Positions 23,648 through 31,205 of a stretch of 64,000 nucleotides of DNA are shown here, in pieces. Position 1 is the stretch's first letter, and every line of letters starts with the position of its first letter. The translations under genes were made by a program, and so were the position numbers. Source of the DNA: Mya arenaria (taxonomy: Eukaryota; Mollusca; Bivalvia; Myida; Myidae); assembly GCF_026914265.1 (NCBI RefSeq), contig NC_069135.1:30684238-30748237 (forward strand), given 5' to 3'. Below the pieces are notes generated by a model. It searched no databases, had not been told where the DNA came from, and saw only the letters and a program-made list of their open reading frames with translations.

Positions 23648-24304
23648 TCATTTTGTTGATTCAATATCAACGTCATTGTCCTCATTATCATTTTCTTTTT
23701 CATCGTCATTATTGCGTTCACCATTATCTTCTTTCTCTATACTAGCATCAGACCCATCGACAAGTTGCTTTACACTTTGCTGATCGTATGGTTCGTCAAC
23801 ATTTAATGCAGCGGGGGTTGTCGCTCTTCGACCGCCTTGTTGATTTAAAGGATGGTTCTGACTTACATGATGAAATAATTCATCATAATTTTGAAATTCT
23901 CGTTCGCAATGTCGACACGAAAACTGAGTTGTGCACCTTCTCGGAGTTCGTTGATGTACCTTTGCCTTATGTCGATTGAGATTATATTCTCTCCCGAACG
24001 TTTTATTGCATAATGTACATGAAAACGAGGCAGATGTTTGTCTTTGTGGACGGTGTAATCCGTGAACCTTTTTCTGATGATTGCGCAGTTTTTCTAAGCG
24101 CGCATACGATTTATCGCATTGTTCACACTTGCGTTTGATCATATGACTCTGCATATGCTGTCGCCGTGCTCTTATAGTTTTGTAGTGTTTAGAACATATA
24201 ACACATTTGAATCCTTTGTCTTTCTTTTTAAAATTCTGACTCTCTCTACGATTTAATTCCTCGTCACTATCATCCGATAAAGTATCACTCTGTTTCTTTT
24301 CCAT
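23648..24304 (-). CDS. C2H2 zinc-finger ORF, probable N-terminal part of the polymerase gene
   Basis: 218 residues from ATG at 24304. Four C2H2-like units can be seen: FKCVICSKHYKT...H.QSH, RKCEQCDKSYARLEKLRNHQKKVH, FSCTLCNKTFGREYNLNRHKAKVH and FSCRHCEREFQNYDELFHHVSQNH. A very acidic Asp/Asn/Glu tail follows. The tail overlaps the polymerase frame by about 75 bases and runs into a stop just where the polymerase frame begins its conserved part; removing one A of the AAAA run at about 23652 would fuse them. It is either a separate DNA-binding regulator or, more likely, the polymerase N terminus separated by a +1 frameshift. Its promoter region is the repeat array at 24470-24840. Confidence 0.75.
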   Translation of the reverse strand: MEKKQSDTLSDDSDEELNRRESQNFKKKDKGFKCVICSKHYKTIRARRQHMQSHMIKRKCEQCDKSYARLEKLRNHQKKVHGLHRPQRQTSASFSCTLCNKTFGREYNLNRHKAKVHQRTPRRCTTQFSCRHCEREFQNYDELFHHVSQNHPLNQQGGRRATTPAALNVDEPYDQQSVKQLVDGSDASIEKEDNGERNNDDEKENDNEDNDVDIESTK

Positions 24305-24469
24305 TTTTGTTTACTTTTTCAACGAAATATTCAAAAAAAAAATATCCAAAATGTTTGAAGGTAAAGTAAAGTGTTTTAAGCTTTCACAACGAAACTGTCT
24401 TCTTCGACTGCCTCCATCGTACTGAAATATTCGTAATTTAAAACCGAGTATAATATAAAAACATCAACA

Positions 24470-24840
24470 ATTTTTATAATTAACATCACCGGGAGGTGTG
24501 TCACGTCCTCGATATAATCAACACTTTTAATTAAAATCACCGAGATGTGCTTTTCATGACTGAAAGTTGAGAATTAAATGTCAGTTTTATGTGATGGATC
24601 ATTAAATATGTATGAGAAAATTCGTAACCACACCTAGAGCTATTCAACATTTTATTTTTTTAATTAAAATCACCGGGAGTTGTGTCTTGTATTTCTTTTC
24701 ATGATGGAAGCTCGATAATTAAACCTGTCAGTTTTATTTGAAAGATCATTTATTATGTATGAGAACATTCGTAACCACACCTAGAGCTATTCAACATTTT
24801 TAATTTTTAGATTAAAAATCACCGAGAGGTACGTCTCCTA
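24470..24840. repeat. Direct-repeat array upstream of the polymerase gene
   Basis: Four copies of a core close to ATCACCGGGAGGTGTGTC lie at 24485, 24537, 24669 and 24818. The last two are embedded in ~150-bp direct repeats that also share ccacacctagagctattcaac. The array lies between the basic protein (ends 24926) and the zinc-finger/polymerase start (24304), so it could be an enhancer, terminator or replication-related site; its function is unknown. Confidence 0.75.
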
Positions 24841-24925
24841 TTTCTTTTTCATGTCATTAAACCTATTCAACGAATCTGAAATGGCATTTATAATTCATAA
24901 GATCATGCACCGAATAAAAGTACCT

Positions 24926-25340
24926 TTAAATGGTGTAGTTAATCCAACGTTGTTTGACATTCTTTCCATCTCCCTTTGATTGTATACGCCTTCTCTCGTT
25001 CAAGCGCTTCTTGGCACCCTTTTCCTTTTTAACATTCGAATGTGTTAACCTCCTCCTATCGAAATGCATTTCTGAGAATGGTTTACGCACATATAGATTT
25101 GGTTTTTCTACATCGGCGTTTTCTTCGTGTTTAACTTCGCTATCATCCGTAGATGTTTTTTTCTAAGCCAGACACGGACGAATGTTCGTCTCTTTTATCC
25201 GCGTTTTTATCACTGACAATATCATTAGCAACCGAGGATGTTTCGTTTCTATCTCGCAGACTGCCACCTCTTTGTTCAGATTCAAGCTTAAGTAAATGAT
25301 CGTATTTACTTTTCGGCACCACAACCATTTCACGAGCCAT
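24926..25340 (-). pseudogene. Polinton basic small protein, one frameshift
   Basis: Starts ATG at 25340 (MAREMVVVPKSKYDHLLKL), seven bases after the preceding gene's stop. The first frame ends at 25143, but the protein clearly continues one frame over after a run of seven A at about 25157: an acidic stretch, NLYVRKPFSEMHF, a Lys/Arg-rich segment and the ending RWINYTI with stop at 24926. The total would be about 137 residues. The late-gene position after the ATPase and the basic C terminus suggest a virion or core role; I do not recognise a characterised family. The homopolymer site makes a sequencing error possible here. Confidence 0.6.
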
Positions 25341-25347
25341 CCTTCTT

Positions 25348-25659
25348 TCACAACAACTTGCTTTTGATGGTGTTGATAAATGGTAAAATATATTTGAAAT
25401 ACTTTAAAAGCAATTCCTTTCTCTTTTTCAACGAAATGCTTTTGCTTATAAACTGCCGAATAACAGTTTTATGTTTTGCCAACTGTTTTTTGTCTTTATC
25501 TGCCAGAGGATGATAACCTAGCATCAAATTATACACAATTTGTACAATAGCGTTTAACTGCGACTTGTCTATCGCTCTTAATAACACCTTTTTCTGTTTG
25601 ATAGAAGTATTGAGAAGTAGACGTAAAAAATCCTTTTCCTTTTTAATTAACTGACTCAT
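25348..25659 (-). CDS. Small conserved Polinton protein of unknown function
   Basis: 103 residues, helix-rich and basic, with blocks KKVLLRAIDKSQLNAIVQIVYNLM and KHKTVIRQFISKSISLKKRKELL. Its ATG overlaps the ATPase stop (ATGA), and only seven bases separate its stop from the next gene, so three late genes are packed as in an operon. From memory a protein of this shape recurs beside the ATPase in animal Polintons; no function is known to me. Confidence 0.7.
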   Translation of the reverse strand: MSQLIKKEKDFLRLLLNTSIKQKKVLLRAIDKSQLNAIVQIVYNLMLGYHPLADKDKKQLAKHKTVIRQFISKSISLKKRKELLLKYFKYILPFINTIKSKLL

Positions 25660-26500
25660 GTTGTCACACTCTCAGGTTGATACACTATCATTAACTGCCC
25701 GGGTAAAACGTTCGTTCGAAGTTTATATAATGAGTCGGAATGCGGAGAAAGATCGACCAGAAGATACCTGTATTTCTCGGCAGTGGCTTTCTTGTACGCA
25801 TCCATAAAGTATTTGATCTGACCGGGAAAGATTTGTCGACCTAGCGTCTGTATTTGTAATTCATCTCGATTGTTTTTAAATAAAAAGAAATAGTGCGTGT
25901 TTAGACTAATGGTACGAAATTCGCGTCCAGGACAAAACGCATTTTGGCAAATGAGAAAGCAAAAGAACTTGAAATGATGCGCATATTTGCAATAGATGTC
26001 TACGACGGCTTTAGATTTCGCGCTTTCAATCATCAAGTCGTCAATCACCAAGATCTTTTCTCTCGGTTCATTCATGTGCCAGGTTTCAAGTTCAGTCTTT
26101 GTGGGTAGACCCTCGTAAAAGGTCATGTGCGGTATAGCCTTTTTCATGTCCGCAAACAAAGGTTGATAAACACTATAGCAATAGTAAATGGCTTTTATCG
26201 GTTTAGTAAAAGCTCCGTCAGTATGTTTTAAGAGTTGATACACGAAAGTACTCTTTCCCACATTGCTCGGACCTAAAAAATTAAGTCATAAAAGCTTAGC
26301 TAAAAGCTTTATTGGAAGCCTTCCATCGAAATCTAGTGCCTACTTCAATGAAATCTAGATCATATACTTTTAAAAAATGAAAAGTAAATCGATTCATAAC
26401 TTCTTTAATTTAATAAATGTCATAATGTAATAACCCGCATACACGACTAACCTATTACTTGAGCCGTAGAGTTCGCTTCTAGCTTAACCGTACTCTCCAT
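25656..26500 (-). CDS. ATP: Genome-packaging ATPase (FtsK/HerA type), one intron
   Basis: Exons 26500-26452 and 26272-25656 give 221 residues. The Walker A loop GPSNVGKST (residues 17-25) is split by the intron after the first base of its Gly codon. Walker B is ILVIDDLM (Asp94, Asp95), and QNAF at about residue 122 fits the sensor region of this family. It is expected to pump element DNA into capsids. Donor ATAG|GTTAGT and acceptor TTTTTTAG|GT agree in phase, which also fixes the true N terminus MESTVKLEANS; without the short first exon the P-loop would be incomplete. A TATA-like AGTATAAATTAG lies ~55 bases upstream (26551-26562). Frame intact. Confidence 0.9.
26273..26451 (-). other. Intron inside the ATPase Walker A glycine codon
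   Basis: 179 bp, donor G|GTTAGT at 26451, acceptor TTTTTTAG| at 26273, phase 1. Removal restores the complete P-loop. Confidence 0.82.
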
Positions 26501-26547
26501 GTCTAACGAGATATCCAAATGAAACCAAACCACATTCAACGGGCTAA

Positions 26548-26562
26548 TTTATACTTTTTTTC
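26548..26562 (-). promoter_or_regulatory. TATA-like box before the ATPase gene
   Basis: On the minus strand the sequence reads AAAGTATAAATTAG, about 50-60 bases before the ATG at 26500. Confidence 0.5.
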
Positions 26563-26935
26563 AAAAAAGTTTTTTCCAATTCAAAAACAGACTCAGATGT
26601 TCTATATACTCTTTTATTGATTATATTTTTTCCCAACACCAATGAAAAATATAGATATATACATAGCATTCATAGTTCATATAAATGATCAAGACACATA
26701 CAGTAAAATCATCAAACAACGAGCACATATAAGCATCAAAGAACGTACACATACAACAAGATATAACATCATTTATCAACCTTTGCAAATGCCAGTTAGT
26801 ATGCAACATTTATTTTTTTTTTAGGTTAGTTTGCAAAGTTAACCGAATCTGTGATTTAACATGAGCAATTGAACAGTCATTTGTATCATTTTAGATTTCC
26901 ACTGCTCACTTTTCATATCAGTTTCGCGCCAATCG

Positions 26936-27238
26936 TTACAATACACTTTTAATTTGAAACATGTTCAACACTTGAACAGACACGTCGAGAAGAGATGTTG
27001 CTTCGTTCCATTTCAATACAATATCGGATTCATCCACTTCAGCGAGAATGTCATCGAAATATAACTCTAGCTGCTGTTTATCCGTTAAAGTTAAACACGT
27101 ATGATCACTTTGCGATAAACAAGCATTTTGACAGCCGAAACACTTCTTTCTGAAAACAAGGTACATATTTTTGCTAATTTCTTTAGCATAGAAAAAGTCA
27201 AAATACGATTCTAGTAATGACACTTGACTGAGCTCCAT
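26936..27238 (-). CDS. Polinton small protein with C-x2-C...H-x-C motif
   Basis: 100 residues from ATG at 27238. The centre reads KKCFGCQNACLSQSDHTCLTLTDKQQ, a Cys/His cluster suitable for one zinc ion, followed by an acidic segment (LELYFDDILAEVDESDIVLKW). It lies 24 bases downstream of the BIR gene stop and in the same direction. From memory a protein with this cluster and LYFDD recurs in animal Polintons. No function is known. Confidence 0.65.
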   Translation of the reverse strand: MELSQVSLLESYFDFFYAKEISKNMYLVFRKKCFGCQNACLSQSDHTCLTLTDKQQLELYFDDILAEVDESDIVLKWNEATSLLDVSVQVLNMFQIKSVL

Positions 27239-27262
27239 ATTTCTTTACTAATTTTTAAAATT

Positions 27263-27592
27263 TTAAAAATCAAAATTCACACTCGCAAATGCTGCAACGT
27301 CGTATGTGTCTCTAGAACAAGTCAGCTTTATATACGCACACTCGGGCGACCATTTCTTGTGTTCAAGATCGGGAATGTCATTGACTGCCCACTGGCTCAC
27401 TTTAACGCCGCACGCGAAACATTCTACAATATCTCCTTCTTTCGAATAAATAAATCCCGATTTAGCTAGAGCGTATTTATCTTGATTCATCTGCTGAGGC
27501 CATGTTTGATAGGAAGATAAACGATCCTCATACTTCGCATAACTATTTCGTTTTAACCTGTTCCCAAAAAGTACAGTTTCACTAGAATTCAT
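27263..27592 (-). CDS. BIR-domain (IAP-like) protein
   Basis: 109 residues from the ATG at 27592; an upstream TTG would add nine but is not needed. A single baculovirus-IAP-repeat domain spans residues ~20-90: YEDRLSSYQTWP at the start, the zinc ligands Cys58, Cys61, His78 and Cys85 in the canonical C-x2-C-x16-H-x6-C spacing, and GDIVECFACGVKVSQW. There is no RING, CARD or second BIR. By family such proteins bind caspases or pro-apoptotic peptides; for a virus-like element an anti-apoptotic role is a reasonable inference. Conserved ligands and an open frame contrast with the broken integrase. It could be a host-derived capture. Confidence 0.9.
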   Translation of the reverse strand: MNSSETVLFGNRLKRNSYAKYEDRLSSYQTWPQQMNQDKYALAKSGFIYSKEGDIVECFACGVKVSQWAVNDIPDLEHKKWSPECAYIKLTCSRDTYDVAAFASVNFDF

Positions 27593-27624
27593 CTTGGTAT
27601 ATGAAATCGAATTACTCAAAGTTT

Positions 27625-28320
27625 TTACCAGCTTTCGTAGTCTTTATAGGTGGTTGGATTACACAGGTGACATTTGAAGTACGATATTTGATTGTGATGA
27701 GGATCGTCACATACGCGCTCTGGAAACACGCCACTTAACACGTCAATTGGGAACTCTGTGGATGCGACTGAACCGTCTGGACACGCACCACTTAACACTT
27801 CAGTTGAAAACTCTGTCCATGGATTCAAACCATTGTGTGTCGTATATTGTACTGATCGTGGCTGAACGTCAACTCCATTGATACCATTGTCGGTGGTGAT
27901 ACCATTTTCAGTGGCATGTTCGTCGTTCATTAATGTGCTTTCAAAGTCCCACGTATCATCAAGTCCGGAAAGACCAAGCACATTCTGCGGAAGTTCTTGA
28001 AACGCTTCAGATCCCCATGTCATTACCTTTTCACCTTGTATTGTATAATGCGTTACTGCATCACCTTGTACCGTGCAATGTGTAGCTTCCTGTTGCTTGT
28101 CAGACACTTTGTCTTTTACATTTTTCATTACATGTGTAGAACTGATCGATCCACTGTCCATTGCCGATTTTAGTTTTGGTTTCCGCGGATGCAACTCATG
28201 ATTCTGATTCTTCATAAAATGTGTCTTACTTTGCACATGACGACCAACGAAACAATCCGTGATCCATTTCTTACACGTGGAACAATATATATTCTTAACA
28301 CCGCTCTTTCTGACTTTCAT
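27625..28320 (-). CDS. Zinc-finger accessory protein, unknown
   Basis: 231 residues from ATG at 28320. The N terminus has one U1/matrin-like zinc finger (YCSTCKKWITDCFVGRHVQSKTH), and the C terminus has an isolated CHLC pair. The centre is Ser/Thr/Gly rich, with two short imperfect repeats: HCTVQGDAVTHYTIQGEKV, and EFSTEVLSGACP versus EFPIDVLSGVFP. It ends five bases before a possible upstream start for the BIR frame. I do not recognise the family. The finger type is often RNA- or DNA-binding, which is only suggestive. It is one of a group of minus-strand accessory genes between 26.9 and 29.7 kb. Confidence 0.7.
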   Translation of the reverse strand: MKVRKSGVKNIYCSTCKKWITDCFVGRHVQSKTHFMKNQNHELHPRKPKLKSAMDSGSISSTHVMKNVKDKVSDKQQEATHCTVQGDAVTHYTIQGEKVMTWGSEAFQELPQNVLGLSGLDDTWDFESTLMNDEHATENGITTDNGINGVDVQPRSVQYTTHNGLNPWTEFSTEVLSGACPDGSVASTEFPIDVLSGVFPERVCDDPHHNQISYFKCHLCNPTTYKDYESW

Positions 28321-28697
28321 CTTGGCGTTCGCAACTTTGAATACTCTTTAGAGAACACCTTCATTTTATTCAACGCTAAGCTCCTCTCAATTTACTATCA
28401 CGCATAGCTCCTCCCAGGAACGAGAGTCGTTGTTTTCTCATTGGCTCACAAAATGTCAGCAATATCAATAAAGCATCTCATAACAAAGCAAAAGAATCGT
28501 GTAAATTACTACCACAAACTATACATTTCCTACTTACAGTTACTCTATCAGACAAACGTTCTTCTACTAAATAGGTAGTTTGTCTCTTCATACATATGAC
28601 ACAACATCTCGTGTCATCATCTACGTAAAAGGATATTACTGCTGGCAAAAATAAGGATGGCGTTTTTGTTTTGTTTTCTAAATATTGTTGTAAAAGT
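28321..28697. other. Intergenic, promoter region of the zinc-finger gene
   Basis: No gene seen. It should contain the promoter of the minus-strand gene starting at 28320 and the 3' end of the next upstream gene. Confidence 0.5.
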
Positions 28698-28949
28698 TTA
28701 AGGGTTTATAGGAGCGCTAATTATTTCTCTGAAAACTGAACGGCCATGCTGGGCATTTCTTATAGGTAAATATATAACCGCATCAACAAGTCCTTGATCA
28801 TCGATAAGTTCAATACATGTAAGAATAGCGATATAGTATTTTCGACACGAAATACAACGACACAGTTTTACAGCTTTTCTAGCTGTTGAAATATATGCAG
28901 AACGTCTCAAAACAGATATTCTTTCACTGTTACATATACACTGATCCAT
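28698..28949 (-). CDS. Small cysteine-containing protein, unknown
   Basis: 83 residues from ATG at 28949. The cysteines fall in two clusters, QCICNSE near the N terminus and LCRCISCRKYY at about residue 30, which could bind one zinc. The rest is neutral and may be helical. No family is recognised. It is placed in line with neighbouring minus-strand accessory genes, and it is short enough that chance is possible. Confidence 0.4.
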   Translation of the reverse strand: MDQCICNSERISVLRRSAYISTARKAVKLCRCISCRKYYIAILTCIELIDDQGLVDAVIYLPIRNAQHGRSVFREIISAPINP

Positions 28950-29027
28950 TTTCTATTAAAGTTAATATAGTTTAGCGCGTTGGTCTCTCGTCAATCATCT
29001 ATCATTTACAGTCTAAAGTTGTTGCAT

Positions 29028-29653
29028 CTAATAGGGATAATGACGTTTTACGCTTGTCTTAGCCGTATCTGTTTTTTGAGCAGCAGCAGCGGACGCAGCA
29101 CTAGTCGTATCTGTTTTTTGAACAGCGACGTGTGTAACTCCTTTAGCATCCCCAGTTGTATCGCTAGAGAACCCCTAAAAAAATTAAAAATGGTTGGTTA
29201 ATTAATACTTTACCGTTGATGAGATCATAAAATCAAACCTATTTAACAAAATTTAGGTGTGAAATAAATTTTATAATAAAAGCAAACAATGTTAATGCCT
29301 ATAAACATATAGTCTACAGCTTCTAAAATAAATTTATTTCTATAAAATAGTCAACTACAAATAATGAAATACCAATACATATCAAAGAACAAACTAGTTC
29401 TACAGTTATTTACTTTAAAATTAATGAAAGCAAACTTACTTCGATCATCAACACTTCTTCTTCTATAGCTTGGATCGCTTCTTTCAGCTGTATAGTTTCC
29501 TTCCACAGTCAACCATACGGATCTGGATTTCTCCTTTACCAGTTCGCCGTTTTCATAGACAGTATGATTCACATATACATTTAAGTATTCTCCATTTTTC
29601 TTAACCGTTACATTCTTATTAAAACCAAACTGTTTTCTAATCGGTTTGTCCAT
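29028..29653 (-). CDS. Possible two-exon accessory gene, unknown
   Basis: Exon 1 starts ATG at 29653 (MDKPIRKQFGFNKNVTVKK) and reaches a strong donor CGAA|GTAAGT at 29440. A T-rich acceptor TTTTTTTAG| precedes 29174, and an open stretch to a TAG at 29028 contains a duplicated AVQKTDT/AAQKTDT motif. The phases disagree by one base, so either a different acceptor is used or there is another single-base indel. The exon 1 protein (KKNGEYLNVYVNHTVYENG...VWLTVEG) has alternating beta-like character; a remote likeness to the PC4/p15 ssDNA-binding fold came to mind but I cannot support it. Confidence 0.4.
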
Positions 29654-30412
29654 GTTCTTAAGAAAATAAATCTTTACAAGTGTTACTTTGTTATAAGTTT
29701 TTCGAAAAGTTATAGGAAAAGCTTTAGTTCAAACAGTTGTCGAAAGCGATTTGAAAATGCTGTAAATTGCGCTGGACTTATATACGTTGGCTTAAGAGGT
29801 GGGTCTGATGTTGCTCACGTTTTTAATTTAAATGCAAATAAAGTCTTCAATGACTCCTTTGAAAACAGGTAATGGATTCTATTTAAGATGTTATTTTTCA
29901 TACATAAATAATTTGAATTGAAGGCGTCTCCTCTTTTATAGAAATTAGTTCTTTTCAAGACACGAAAATTCAATTTAACATCTCGACAGGTGTCATTGGG
30001 TTGATGACATTTTGATGAGGTTGTTGGCTATAGAGGTTCATATATATATATAAATGTAATAAAGATTACAGGCGTCTCCTCGTTTTTTAAATTAGTTCTT
30101 TTCAAGACATACAATTTCAATAGTACAACTTGGTGGGACTTCTATTCAATTGATAGCATTTTAACGAGATGATTAACTGTAAACGGTTATACCCTATATG
30201 TAAATGAAGTGTTAAATACACGGTTATAATCTATATGCAAATAAAGAGTAAAAATATGTGGTAATATATATGCAAATGAGCTGTTATTACATTTTATTTT
30301 GTACAGCAAAATATGTATCATCTAAACACTCCATTTAATAGGATGTTATTACACAGTTATTTTAATTAAAACGTAAAATGGATGATGAACAAAAAATGTT
30401 AAACTGAAAGAA
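29654..30412. promoter_or_regulatory. Divergent promoter region with octamer motifs and paired repeats
   Basis: This lies between a minus-strand gene starting at 29653 and a plus-strand gene beginning near 30413-30554. ATGCAAAT occurs exactly at 29832, 30235 and 30270, with ATGTAAAT at 30198. Two ~100-bp direct repeats (about 29921-30018 and 30071-30170) share ggcgtctcctc and attagttcttttcaagaca. TATA-like runs are also present. Confidence 0.6.
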
Positions 30413-30553
30413 ATGTACTCTGCTAGAATATGTAAACGCCTAACTATTCACCTATATACAACTTTTAAAAAGCACCATACACGTTATTTAGTTTATATAA
30501 AACAAACTTTGCGAACTTTACGTTATAACAACTTTATGTTTATACCAACAGTT

Positions 30554-31205
30554 ATGTTTCAAGAACTTTGGATGGAAGAATGCGGGGTATGCTATGAAGA
30601 GGCTGAAATTTACTTTAGAAACGTATGTCAATGTACATCTGTAGTGTGTAAAAACTGTTTTGAAAGGCTAGACAATTGTCCATTTTGTACAACAACAGAT
30701 ATGTTTCAAAAACTTTGGATGGAAGAATTTGACATTTGTAATGATGACAAAGAGATTTATTTTAAAAATACGTGCAATTGCAAATCTTTAGTATGACAAG
30801 ACTGCTTTAAACATATAAGTAAATGTCCATTTTGTAGAGCTCTTATTTTAAAATTAAGTAAAATGAATGTGCGTCATTTCAACCAGCGTCTACTGAAACC
30901 ATCATTTTATTCTCGGAACCAGCTATACCCGAAATCAGAGCATTACCCGGATTTTTTCCTTCAACATTTTTACCGCAAACAGAATCTAGATTAGCTAAAA
31001 ACAATTGGAATTTTTGGTTTCATAGATTAAATGGATTACAAATTATAAGACCGACACAGCTTTTCAATCAAGTCACGTCCATATACTATTAAATACTGGT
31101 AGATTTGATATTCTTACTCAAGGGGGACGTTGTGTTAACAGAACAGAGGAATATCATTTTGTTGGAAGACAATTACATACATTTCAATCCTCTGTTCAAT
31201 TTTAA
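30554..31205 (+). pseudogene. Tandem RING-like zinc-finger gene with unknown C-terminal part, decayed
   Basis: Two 147-bp tandem units (30554-30700 and 30701-30847) encode MFQ.LWMEE followed by a RING-like cysteine set. Unit 1 reads CGVC...CQC...CKNC...CPFC. Unit 2 has the same spacing but its CKNC cysteine codon is TGA (30794), a nonsense change. Open, protein-like sequence continues after frame jumps: one frame contains TIILFSEPAIPEIRALPGFF and NWNFWFHRLNGLQIIRP, another FDILTQGGRCVNRTEEYHFV, ending at a stop at 31203. So a longer gene (~210 codons or more) has at least one stop and two frameshifts. An N-terminal extension from 30413 is possible. RING units suggest ubiquitin transfer; the C-terminal part is unrecognised. 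Confidence 0.6.

Larger units (their letters stand above)
19636..23724 (-). pseudogene. POLB: Protein-primed DNA polymerase B (Polinton), three introns and one frameshift
   Basis: Exons on the minus strand are ~23724-20940, 20826-20640, 20499-20407 and 20246-19636. Exonuclease motifs are IYADFET (near 22655), HNLKNFDAH (near 22200) and YLKTDVVLLSD (near 21760). Polymerase motif A is YLDANNLYGW (near 21470), motif B is KLMNVSVFGK (near 20955), and motif C is split by the intron 20406-20247 inside its second Asp codon. A zinc-knuckle/HNH-like insert (CCIC...HHNHLTG...CNSCN) lies at about 22285-22390. Donors and acceptors are GT-AG and phases agree across all three introns. A one-base insertion near 21248 breaks exon 1. 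The upstream zinc-finger frame may originally have been its N terminus. It would replicate the element from a terminal protein primer. Confidence 0.93.

Noticed and set aside
28980-29201. Plus-strand serine-rich frame
   Set aside because: The minus strand holds a better candidate exon with an acceptor and a repeated QKTDT motif. The plus-strand frame has no motif.
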